The position numbers and the translations under genes were made by a program. 64,000 bases of DNA from JAKQHY01 sp034429475 (GTDB lineage Bacteria; Chloroflexota; Anaerolineae; B4-G1; SLSP01), in the NCBI GenBank assembly GCA_034429475.1, contig DAOUGD010000296.1, positions 1-64,000 of the forward strand, written 5' to 3'. The notes beneath the pieces were generated by a model. The model made no database searches. It was not told where the DNA came from and saw nothing but the letters and a program-made list of their open reading frames with translations. Shown here piece after piece: positions 25,968-32,573 of the stretch. The stretch's first letter is position 1. Each line of letters begins with the position of its first letter.

Positions 25968-26237
25968 ATGGCAGATCCGGTCTTTGACCCGGTGGAATGG
26001 ATTACTACCAACGAGGCCGCCAATCTGACGGGGTATAGCTCTGTCACTATGCGGCAATTTGCCCGTGAGGGGCGGCTGCCAAGTATGAAGCGGGGCCGTG
26101 ATTGGTTCTTAAGCAAGGCGGCGGTCATTGCCTATCACCAGGAAATGCAGCGCATGGGCGCATCAAAGCATAATCCCTGGCGGGAAGACCTGGAAGAGCA
26201 AGGACGTGGGCGAAAAAAAGAAGACGGGGTGGAATAA
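25968..26237 (+). CDS. HTH DNA-binding protein, excisionase-like, with KHNPW tail
   Basis: 89 aa from ATG 25968, preceded by AGGGGC. EWITTNEAANLTGYSSVTMRQFAREGRLPSMKRGRDWFLSKAAVIAYH is a typical HTH_17 domain. The C-terminal KHNPWREDLEEQGRGR recurs in the gene at 28007 (KHNPW..D.ED..QGRGR), so the two are paralogues within the element. It could be an excisionase or a small repressor. Its stop codon lies in the loop of the following terminator. Confidence 0.75.
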   Translation: MADPVFDPVEWITTNEAANLTGYSSVTMRQFAREGRLPSMKRGRDWFLSKAAVIAYHQEMQRMGASKHNPWREDLEEQGRGRKKEDGVE

Positions 26238-26252
26238 ATCCACCCCGTTTTG
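26222..26252. terminator. bidirectional terminator
   Basis: A 9-bp stem ACGGGGTGG / CCACCCCGT around an AATAAAT loop, then TTT. It lies between the HTH gene (+) and the vapC-like gene (-) and serves both. Confidence 0.8.
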
Positions 26253-26259
26253 ATTGTGG

Positions 26260-26697
26260 CTAAGGCCGGGTGGCTGGCCAGACGGTCAGCCCGCTGGCTT
26301 TGCCGGCGTCCCACAGTTGGCGATCAAAGGTCCCCAGGGTGACGGCGGCGGCGCGCTGGCTTTGCCAGGCTAACGCGGTCGCCAGGTGAATGGCATCATA
26401 CCCGCGCAGATGCTGAGTCATGGCCAGGTCGGCGGCTTGATCCAGCAGGCCCTCGGTAGGCTCCAAACGGGTCAGCGTCGGCCAGTCAGTATGGAAGGCA
26501 TCCCAGGCGGCGCGCGCCTCGGCGGGGGTGATGTAGCCTACCCGGGTAGCTTTGGCAAAGGCGGCGGCGACTTCAGCTTTGCTCAGGAATCCTGTCCCTA
26601 CCACGGCCCCGCCGGTGAACAGGGCGCGCACGTCGGCCGTGTAGGATTCCTGAAGGTAGTTTTTTACCAGGGCGCTGGCGTCCAGGTAAAACATCAT
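26260..26697 (-). CDS. vapC: VapC-like PIN-domain toxin
   Basis: 145 aa from ATG 26697, overlapping the antitoxin stop by ATGA. The PIN-domain acidic residues are all present: Asp6 (YLDASALVK), Glu42 (SKAEVAAAF), Asp101 (GYDAIHLATAL) and Asp125 (TFDRQLWD). VapC proteins are site-specific RNases, often cutting tRNA. A longer in-frame extension upstream overlaps the antitoxin and is rejected. With the gene at 26694 it forms an addiction module that would stabilise the element. Confidence 0.88.
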   Translation of the reverse strand: MMFYLDASALVKNYLQESYTADVRALFTGGAVVGTGFLSKAEVAAAFAKATRVGYITPAEARAAWDAFHTDWPTLTRLEPTEGLLDQAADLAMTQHLRGYDAIHLATALAWQSQRAAAVTLGTFDRQLWDAGKASGLTVWPATRP

Positions 26698-27005
26698 GGT
26701 TGCGCCCCCGCCAAGGCATACGCCCACCATTCCGGTTCGCGGTCTTCGACCAACAGATCCGAAACGCATCGCGGGCCGCGATTGACGGCGACCGGCGCGC
26801 CCGGCAGGTAGGGCTGGCCGTTCCAATGTTCAATGACGCCAGTTTGAACGGCGGCGTCGGCGGCTTCCAGGCGGCGCAGGTCCTCAAGCGATACGAGCGC
26901 AGCTTTCGGTTCCCCCCGGCTGTGAATGATGATCCGCTCACGCCCGTAAGCCACCCGATTCAGATATTTCGACAGCGATTGCTTAACTTCCCGTATCCCC
27001 AACAT
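26694..27005 (-). CDS. Phd/YefM-type antitoxin of the VapC-like toxin
   Basis: 103 aa. The N-terminus (GIREVKQSLSKYLNRVAYGRERIIIHSRGEPKAALVSLEDLRRLE) is the Phd/YefM DNA-binding fold. The C-terminal half, ending EDREPEWWAYALAG, would contact the PIN toxin. The CCCCCTTTTG region just upstream (27006-27020) gives AAAAGGGGG as ribosome binding site on this strand. Confidence 0.85.
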   Translation of the reverse strand: MLGIREVKQSLSKYLNRVAYGRERIIIHSRGEPKAALVSLEDLRRLEAADAAVQTGVIEHWNGQPYLPGAPVAVNRGPRCVSDLLVEDREPEWWAYALAGAQP

Positions 27006-27106
27006 CTTGCCCCCCTTTTGTGGTCATAGTATCCTCATTGTACTACGGTTTACGGGTTATGCCGGTCCGCTCATTGTCCGATTTTGCACGGTTTTCCTGA
27101 AAACGC

Positions 27107-27135
27107 TTGACAGGTGTTTAGTTTTGTAGTATACT
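27107..27135 (+). promoter_or_regulatory. consensus sigma70-type promoter
   Basis: TTGACA (27107-27112) and TATACT (27130-27135) are separated by exactly 17 bp. It reads toward the long + strand gene block starting at 27355, across a structured leader of about 210 bases. Confidence 0.85.
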
Positions 27136-27148
27136 ATCATCGTAAGCA

Positions 27149-27180
27149 GTGAGAGAAAAAACGCTCTCACTTTTCTTTTA
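27149..27180 (+). terminator. attenuator-like hairpin in the leader
   Basis: AGTGAGAG and CTCTCACT form an 8-bp stem followed by TTTCTTTT, only a few bases after the expected transcription start. It could terminate most transcripts early, so expression of the operon might require antitermination or read-through. Confidence 0.6.
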
Positions 27181-27218
27181 CAAATAGTTTCATCGTATAG
27201 GATGATTCAAAACAAAAC

Positions 27219-27335
27219 AACTCCCGGCAGTGCGCTAACACTAACCGGGAGTCTGGCCCCAACGCCGGGGTAGCGGCGCGGAGTTGCCTCTAGTATACCA
27301 AAGGCCCCCGCCCACACAAGGCGGGGGCCTTCTGT
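27219..27335 (+). ncRNA. structured leader RNA, c4-antisense-like candidate
   Basis: The leader contains CTCCCGG (27221-27227) pairing with CCGGGAG (27245-27251) around a smaller AGTG/CACT hairpin with the loop CGCTAA. A CCCC/GGGG hairpin (27257-27270) follows, and finally a 12-bp stem AAGGCCCCCGCC / GGCGGGGGCCTT (27301-27331). AACTCC (27219-27224) can alternatively pair with GGAGTT (27280-27285), giving mutually exclusive folds. The GTGCGCTAACAC block resembles phage-associated c4-type antisense RNAs, from memory only. It may be a small RNA or a cis-regulatory leader of the gene at 27355. There is no ORF in 27006-27354. Confidence 0.5.
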
Positions 27336-27354
27336 TAGGGATACGGAGGCAGTT

Positions 27355-27654
27355 ATGACCGGGGTTATGGTGGAAGTGTACACAGTAGAGCTACAGTCCT
27401 ATGAGGCGCTCTTTGGGGAAACTCCCCAGGTGGGGCATTTCCTGGTACATCCCGACGGGCAGCGCGCCGGCGCAGTGGTGGAAGTGTTGGATTGTTTCAC
27501 GGTGAAGGTCGCCTGGAAGGAACGCAAAGAGAAGCCGGCTAAGCGGATCCGCAAGACTGTCCACCACGTAGATACGGCTAAGAAGTACGGTTGCCGGTGG
27601 TTAGTGGCGCAGGATACGATGGACGCGGTAAACACAATCTATAGCCAGGAATAA
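27355..27654 (+). CDS. hypothetical protein, first gene of the main element operon
   Basis: 99 aa, ATG 27355 with a GGAGG ribosome binding site. Strand-rich start (VMVEVYTVELQSYEALFGETPQVGHFLVHPDGQRAGAVVEVLD), then a basic stretch (WKERKEKPAKRIRKTVHHVDTAKK) that could bind nucleic acid. No family recognised. It is followed after three bases by the GIY-YIG gene. Confidence 0.6.
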   Translation: MTGVMVEVYTVELQSYEALFGETPQVGHFLVHPDGQRAGAVVEVLDCFTVKVAWKERKEKPAKRIRKTVHHVDTAKKYGCRWLVAQDTMDAVNTIYSQE

Positions 27655-27657
27655 GCG

Positions 27658-27987
27658 ATGACCGTCTACTTAATTCACTTCGACACGCAGTATCACCACG
27701 CGCAACATTACGTCGGCTATGCGGACAATGTCTACTTACGGATTGCGCAACATCGGAAGGGGAACGGCGCGCGGCTGATGACGGTGATCGGCGCGGCCGG
27801 GATTACCTGGCGGGTGGCGCGGGTCTGGTGGGGCGCGGATCGCGCGTTTGAGCGGAGGCTGAAGAATCGCCACGGCGCCGGGCGCTTCTGCCCGATCTGT
27901 CGGGGTGAGTTACAACTGGAGTTGGATTGGTTGGCGGTCCCAGAGATCAAGCTGGACTGGGACGCCATTCCAGAGATAGCATTTTAG
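27658..27987 (+). CDS. GIY-YIG-like nuclease-domain protein
   Basis: 109 aa. HYVGYADNVYLRIAQHRKGNGARLMTVIG contains the Y-V-G/'GIY-YIG' strand pair, the catalytic Arg in a YLRIAQH helix and the following His. WWGADRAFERRLKNRHGAGRFCPIC carries the conserved Glu and a CxxC end seen in phage and plasmid GIY-YIG proteins. Proteins of this type cut or nick DNA. It may act in element maintenance or exclusion, but the target is unknown. Confidence 0.75.
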   Translation: MTVYLIHFDTQYHHAQHYVGYADNVYLRIAQHRKGNGARLMTVIGAAGITWRVARVWWGADRAFERRLKNRHGAGRFCPICRGELQLELDWLAVPEIKLDWDAIPEIAF

Positions 27988-28006
27988 GGTTGATGGAGGT
28001 GGAAAG

Positions 28007-28264
28007 GTGACAGAGAAACCGGGCATTGGTGAGGAATGGTTGACCACGGAACAGGCGGCGCAGTTGACCGGGTACAGTCAAGCGTATATGCGCCAACTGG
28101 CAGAACGGGGGCGAGTGATGGCGCTCAAGGCCGGGCGGGATTGGCTCTTGCAGCGCGCCTCATTGCTGGAATTTGCGGCGCAGATGGAAGCGTTGGGGAC
28201 GGATAAGCATAACCCCTGGAAGGGTGATCGGGAAGACCTGGCTGTGCAAGGCCGGGGCAGATGA
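28007..28264 (+). CDS. HTH DNA-binding protein, excisionase-like, with KHNPW tail
   Basis: 85 aa from GTG 28007, preceded by GGAGGTGGAAAG. EEWLTTEQAAQLTGYSQAYMRQLAERGRVMALKAGRDWLLQRASLLEFAAQ is an HTH_17 domain, and KHNPWKGDREDLAVQGRGR repeats the tail of the protein at 25968. It lies directly upstream of the ParM-like gene, so it could regulate the segregation genes rather than excision. Confidence 0.75.
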   Translation: MTEKPGIGEEWLTTEQAAQLTGYSQAYMRQLAERGRVMALKAGRDWLLQRASLLEFAAQMEALGTDKHNPWKGDREDLAVQGRGR

Positions 28265-28297
28265 TTTTTAGATTTTGGAGTAAGGGAGGCAAAGACG

Positions 28298-29275
28298 ATG
28301 TACGCGGGCTTGGATTTGGGTTACAACGTGGTGAAGGTGATAGGGGAAGGGCGGCGCGCCGGCTTTCCCTCGGCGACGGGCACGCCCGACCGGGCGCGGT
28401 TTTCGCTGAATGGCAACGGTGCGGGGGCGATTGTGCTCTTGGAACCGGCGCATGTATTGGTGGGTGAGGAAGCCGTCCAGCAGAGCCGCTTCCTGACACG
28501 CCGGGAAGATCGGCGATGGGTGGAAAGTGAGGAATGGTATTGGCTCTTCCTGGCGGCGCTGTCGGAATTGACGCCGGCGACGGTCGCCGACGTCGCCCTG
28601 GTCACGGGGCTGCCCGTCGCCTTCTATGACGACAAAGAGAAGGTGACCGCGCGCCTGGTGGGGGAACATCGGGTGCAGCGGGAAGGGCGGCGCGCGCAGG
28701 TCCTGCGCGTGACGGCAGCGCGGGTCATCCCCCAGCCCTTCGGGGCGCTGTTGGCGGCCGTGTTGGATGACCGGGGCGCCATCGGCGACGTAACGCTGGC
28801 AAAAGCGGCGGTGGGGGTGATTGATGTGGGCGGGAAGACCTGTAACCTGTTGTCAGTCAACCGCCTGACCGAGATCGGCAAAGAAACCGCCTCGGTGAAT
28901 GTGGGCGGCTGGGACCTGGTAAGGGCCGCGCGGCAATGGTTAAGCGGGCATTGCCCCGGTTTGGATGACCTGCGCGATCACCAGTTGGCGGCGGCGATTC
29001 AGGAAGGAGAGTTGCGTTACTACGGTGAGCCGGTGCCAGAATTTCCACAGGTGATCGGGGAACTGGCCGCCGAGTTGGCCGGGCAGGTGATCGGGGAAGC
29101 CTCCCACCTATGGAACGGGGGCGCCACGCTGGACGCCGTGCTGGTGACGGGCGGCGGCGCGCTCTTGTTGGGGGACGCCATCCGCAAGCATTGGAAACAC
29201 GCGCGGCTGGCCGCCGATCCGGTATATGCCAACGCGGCGGGCTATTGTAAGCTGGCGCGGCGGGTGTTGGGGTAG
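28298..29275 (+). CDS. ParM-like actin-family ATPase (plasmid segregation)
   Basis: 325 aa. Actin-fold signatures: phosphate-1 loop GLDLGYNVVK (residues 4-13), phosphate-2 loop GVIDVGGKT (173-181) and the adenosine motif VTGGGALLLG (283-292), with NVGGWDLVRA between them. This is the ParM/StbA/Alp7A pattern rather than MreB or Hsp70. ParM filaments push plasmid copies apart before division. A possible ParR-like adaptor is encoded at 29512. Finding this on an integrated element implies an extrachromosomal phase. GGGAGG precedes the ATG. Confidence 0.82.
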   Translation: MYAGLDLGYNVVKVIGEGRRAGFPSATGTPDRARFSLNGNGAGAIVLLEPAHVLVGEEAVQQSRFLTRREDRRWVESEEWYWLFLAALSELTPATVADVALVTGLPVAFYDDKEKVTARLVGEHRVQREGRRAQVLRVTAARVIPQPFGALLAAVLDDRGAIGDVTLAKAAVGVIDVGGKTCNLLSVNRLTEIGKETASVNVGGWDLVRAARQWLSGHCPGLDDLRDHQLAAAIQEGELRYYGEPVPEFPQVIGELAAELAGQVIGEASHLWNGGATLDAVLVTGGGALLLGDAIRKHWKHARLAADPVYANAAGYCKLARRVLG

Positions 29276-29291
29276 ACAGGGGACTGGCTCA

Positions 29292-29525
29292 ATGCCACGG
29301 GTAACGCTGAAGCTGCAAGAGGCGGCCTTTGTGCTCAGTTTTGAGGAATTCGGGGACTGCGCCCCTGGTGATGTTTTACGCCTGGTGCAAATCGGACGGG
29401 TGACCCGCGCGCAAGTATACCAGACGGCGACCTATCTGGGCTTTCGGTGGAACGGAAAACGCTGGCACAGGCGCTTGCCGCACTGGCTGAAGACCATCGA
29501 GCGAGGCAGCAATGGCGACGATTAG
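29292..29525 (+). CDS. small hypothetical protein
   Basis: 77 aa from ATG 29292. ALKLQ-like start, then FEEFGDCAPGDVLRLVQIGRVTRAQVYQTATYLGFRWNGKRWHRRLP, rich in basic residues toward the end. It sits between the ParM-like gene and the ParR-like gene and overlaps the latter by 14 bases. It could be part of the partition module. No family recognised. The longer upstream frame overlaps parM and is rejected. Confidence 0.55.
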   Translation: MPRVTLKLQEAAFVLSFEEFGDCAPGDVLRLVQIGRVTRAQVYQTATYLGFRWNGKRWHRRLPHWLKTIERGSNGDD

Positions 29526-29802
29526 GAAAACCTTTACCTTTGATAGTGAGCAAGACGCGGCGCTGTTGGCCTGGCTGGAAGCGCGCCCGAATGCGAGTGA
29601 AACGGTGCGCGCGGCGCTGTGGGCCGCCTACCAGGGGCAGCCCCACAGCGCGCCGGCGGCGACCACGCTGGCCGACGTGGTGCGGGCGATTGAAGGCCTC
29701 GGCGCGGCGTTGGCCGGGGCGCGTTTCGTGGGCGCGCCGGCGCCCGCGCCGGTGAAAGAAGATCCCGAGCTGGCAGCGGCGCTGGCCAGTTTGGGCGCGT
29801 GA
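29512..29802 (+). CDS. possible ParR/StbB-like partition adaptor
   Basis: 96 aa. IRKTFTFDSEQDAALLAWLEARPNASETVRAALWAAYQG resembles the N-terminal ribbon-helix-helix of ParR-type adaptors (a strand, then helices with the SE.VR.AL pattern). A Pro/Ala-rich linker and a short acidic C-terminal helix (EDPELAAALASLGA) follow, of the kind that contacts ParM filaments. Its position two genes after the ParM-like gene supports this. A centromere (parC) would be expected nearby but none is obvious. Confidence 0.6.
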   Translation: MATIRKTFTFDSEQDAALLAWLEARPNASETVRAALWAAYQGQPHSAPAATTLADVVRAIEGLGAALAGARFVGAPAPAPVKEDPELAAALASLGA

Positions 29803-29825
29803 TGACTTTTGAACAAGGAGGCAAG

Positions 29826-30404
29826 ATGCACGGGAAAGCGGAAGTGGTTGGGGTGGAATTTGTGGAGTTATCGCAGGAACGGCAGATACAAATTATGCGG
29901 CGCACGGCGGAAGCCTGGGTCAAGCGCCGGGGGGATGTCGGGTGGCGGCTCCAGTTTGTGAGTACGGAGGAGGCGCGGCAGAAGTTGCGGCGCGCGGGTT
30001 GGTTGCCGGTGCTTAATGTGCCGACGGCGGAAGCCTGGCGCGCCGAGCAGCAGCAGCGCCGCTTGAGCCAGGCGCTCTTAACTCAAGGGCGGTGGGCCAT
30101 CCGCCAGGTGGGGCCGCAGTATCGGTTGTTTCGCGCCGACGTCGTCGGCGAGTTGCCCCTGGAAGTCCACGAGCTGGCCGAGGTAGGCTGGTTGTTGGTG
30201 GCGGCGTTGGAAATGGTCAATGGCAGGCAGCGGGCAGCAGTGAAGCAGGCTGTAGGGGACGCAGAACCGGCGCTGCGCCAGGCCGCGCGCTTGCTGGTGA
30301 CACAGTTGATAGACTCGCAACGCCTGGCGTTGTGGGAGGCTTTACAAGCAGAGGCGCAGGCAGAAGTGATAGCCCTGAACAGGGGGGACGATGCTAGCTC
30401 ATAA
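29826..30404 (+). CDS. hypothetical protein
   Basis: 192 aa from ATG 29826, which has an ideal AAGGAGGCAAG site; an ATG at 29799 overlapping the previous stop is possible. Helical and Ala/Arg-rich (RRTAEAWVKRRGDVGWRLQFVSTEEARQKLRRAGWLPVL). No family recognised. It overlaps the next gene by 14 bases. Confidence 0.6.
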   Translation: MHGKAEVVGVEFVELSQERQIQIMRRTAEAWVKRRGDVGWRLQFVSTEEARQKLRRAGWLPVLNVPTAEAWRAEQQQRRLSQALLTQGRWAIRQVGPQYRLFRADVVGELPLEVHELAEVGWLLVAALEMVNGRQRAAVKQAVGDAEPALRQAARLLVTQLIDSQRLALWEALQAEAQAEVIALNRGDDASS

Positions 30405-30804
30405 AAAGTTAACCCAACCTCAAGCGGCCCGGTTGAATGGCCTATTGCACATGGAATACACGCCGAAAGAGTTGGCGGCTGAGCTGCAATGCAACCCGTC
30501 CTATATCTATGCCTGCATAGACCACGGCTGCCCCAGCCGGTCTACAGACACGGAACGCTGGCTCATCGTGGGCGCCGACTTTGCCGCCTGGTACAAAAAG
30601 CTTATGCAAGGCCAAAAGTACTCGTTGGAAACAGATGAGGTCTTCTGCGTGAGATGTTGCGCACCGGTGAAGTTTTCTGGTGATACCCAGGTGAAACGTG
30701 TCCACGCCACGGTGGAGAGACTACAGGGGACGTGCCCGCAGTGTGGCGCTACTGTGAATCGTTTTCGACGCATCAGGAGGGAATATGAATCGGCACAAGG
30801 GTGA
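30391..30804 (+). CDS. HTH plus zinc-ribbon protein upstream of a recombinase
   Basis: 137 aa. The N-terminal half (EYTPKELAAELQCNPSYIYACIDHGCPSRSTDTERWLIVGADFAAWYKK) reads as a helix-turn-helix. The C-terminal half has a zinc ribbon with CVRCCAP and CPQCGA. It overlaps the tyrosine recombinase at 30785 by 20 bases, so the two are translationally coupled. A role as DNA-binding partner or directionality factor for that recombinase is an inference. Confidence 0.65.
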   Translation: MLAHKKLTQPQAARLNGLLHMEYTPKELAAELQCNPSYIYACIDHGCPSRSTDTERWLIVGADFAAWYKKLMQGQKYSLETDEVFCVRCCAPVKFSGDTQVKRVHATVERLQGTCPQCGATVNRFRRIRREYESAQG

Positions 30805-31888
30805 ACCATTGATCAATCGCACGAACTGGCAGGAAACGCGCGAATATTTGACGTATTGCACGGAGGTGAAACAGAATTCACCAGGCAGCATCAGGATTAT
30901 CGAGTCCTCCCTGAAGACCTTGTTGCGCTGGGCACAAGATCGCCGGCTGCCGTATGTTCAGAGTCTACGTCCCACCTATCCGCAGTACCTGGTAGACGCG
31001 GGCTTTTCAATTGCCTATGCTAACAAGTCGCTGGCTATCGCCCGGCAATTCTTCCACTGGGCGCTGGAACACGTCAGTTATTACCGGAAGCTGAATTCAG
31101 ATTGGATCACCTCGTTGTGTTTGAATAAAACCGCGGACTGTGTCAAAGAACGGGAGATCTTCACGTTGGAAGATGTGTTGACGTTGGTGAACGTCACCCC
31201 GCTGACCCTGGCAGAAGAGCGCGATCGCGCCGCAGTCGCCTTTCTATTTCTGAGTGGTATGCGCGGCGGCGCGTTCACGACAATGCCGGTAGAGGCGGTT
31301 CACATTGAACAGCAGCCGATCGTTGTCAATCAATGGCCGGCGTTGGGGATGCACACCAAGAATGGTAAGTCAGCCAACACCTTCTTGTTACCTCACCCCG
31401 ACCTGAAACCGCTGGAAGAAATTGTGATCGCCTGGCACAAGCAACTAACCGTGGAGCTGGGGCCCAGGGGACTATGGTATGCCATCGTTGACGGCGACCG
31501 GAATTGCTTCGCCGCCCAGCAAGTGCCCGGTACTAACCGAGTAAACAACCTGAACAAGCGGATAAAACTCCTGTGTGAACGTGCAGGGGTTCATCTTATG
31601 AGTCCCCACAAGTTGCGGCACGGCCATGCAGTCTGGGCTTTGCAGCACTGTGAAACCATCGAAGATCTGAAAGCGGTCAGCCAAAATCTGATGCATTCCA
31701 GTCTGGTAACTACCGACAGTATCTATGGCATCTTGCGGGATCAGGATGTAGCCAGGCGGATCGCGCAGTTGGGAAACAAGAAGCCGCGGGAAATTGACAC
31801 AGGGGAACTGCTGGCCCAATTGCTGGCCCATTTGAAGAACCAAACGGCGGAAAACAAGACCGCCGAGGGGGACGACCTGGAAAGCTGA
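30785..31888 (+). CDS. tyrosine recombinase 1
   Basis: 367 aa. N-terminal SAM-like core-binding domain, then the catalytic domain with Arg160 (LSGMRGGAF), Lys192 or Lys195 (HTKNGK), His275 and Arg278 (SPHKLRHGH), His304 (NLMHSS) and Tyr314 (DSIYG). All key residues of phage-type integrases are present, so it should be active. AGGAGG precedes the ATG. It is one of three such enzymes on the element and lies far from both att sites. It may resolve multimers or serve another site. Confidence 0.85.
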   Translation: MNRHKGEPLINRTNWQETREYLTYCTEVKQNSPGSIRIIESSLKTLLRWAQDRRLPYVQSLRPTYPQYLVDAGFSIAYANKSLAIARQFFHWALEHVSYYRKLNSDWITSLCLNKTADCVKEREIFTLEDVLTLVNVTPLTLAEERDRAAVAFLFLSGMRGGAFTTMPVEAVHIEQQPIVVNQWPALGMHTKNGKSANTFLLPHPDLKPLEEIVIAWHKQLTVELGPRGLWYAIVDGDRNCFAAQQVPGTNRVNNLNKRIKLLCERAGVHLMSPHKLRHGHAVWALQHCETIEDLKAVSQNLMHSSLVTTDSIYGILRDQDVARRIAQLGNKKPREIDTGELLAQLLAHLKNQTAENKTAEGDDLES

Positions 31889-31900
31889 CCCCCTCGGCGG
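31860..31900 (+). terminator. strong hairpin after recombinase 1
   Basis: 12-bp perfect arms (CCGCCGAGGGGG, 31860-31871, and its complement 31889-31900) around a 17-base loop containing the stop codon. No T-run follows. It may act as a terminator, an mRNA-stabilising hairpin or a DNA site. A further small GGGCG/CGCCC hairpin lies at about 31961-31979. Confidence 0.55.
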
Positions 31901-32012
31901 TGGAAGCCCCGGATCCCCCCGTTGAGGATCACGCGGCTTGGTCATTATAGCACAGGTGGGGGCGTTTCCAGGACGCCCTCACCGGGAATTGAGACCAATA
32001 CGGAGGTATACA

Positions 32013-32573
32013 ATGGTTAAGCAATGGATTCGATATGTTGAAACGGCGAAAAACCCCCATGTCATTCAGGGGGAATGGACCGCAGCCCCGCAACCGATCA
32101 CCGCTGCCCCGCCCGTCGCCCCGCTGACCCGCCCGACGCTGCTTTCGTGGCTGTACACAATGCCGGCGACGCGCCAGGACACAACCCTGGCCGCCGATCT
32201 GGACGTGGGGCTCGTGCAAATCCTGGTGGCGCATACCTTGCAACACCCCGTCGCCTGGGTGGACCCCCTGGCGCAGGTAGGGCGCTTTGTACAAACGGCC
32301 TATGCGCCTATCGAAAGCCCTGACCCGGATTTGATCGTTGCGCTTATGCCGGGCGCTGAAGCCTTTCAGGCCGCGTTACGCTCTTTCCAAGAAACGCGGA
32401 TGAAGCCGCATCGGGGCAACTGGGGCAAGTGGTATCAAACCATGATGGCCGCCGCCCGCGATCTGGTTGCCCCCCTCCAAGCCCTGCGCCCAACGGCAGA
32501 AGAAGCGCTGTTTGTCCTGCGCTGGGCGGCCCTGGTCGCCGCCGGCGGCCGCCAAAATAGCGTGGTGGAATGA
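32013..32573 (+). CDS. hypothetical protein upstream of the FtsK-like translocase
   Basis: 186 aa from ATG 32013, preceded by CGGAGG. After a Pro/Ala-rich segment it is mostly helical (LLSWLYTMPATRQDTTLAADLDVGLVQILVAHTLQ). No family recognised. It overlaps the translocase start by four bases (ATGA), so it is probably a partner in the same process. Confidence 0.6.
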   Translation: MVKQWIRYVETAKNPHVIQGEWTAAPQPITAAPPVAPLTRPTLLSWLYTMPATRQDTTLAADLDVGLVQILVAHTLQHPVAWVDPLAQVGRFVQTAYAPIESPDPDLIVALMPGAEAFQAALRSFQETRMKPHRGNWGKWYQTMMAAARDLVAPLQALRPTAEEALFVLRWAALVAAGGRQNSVVE

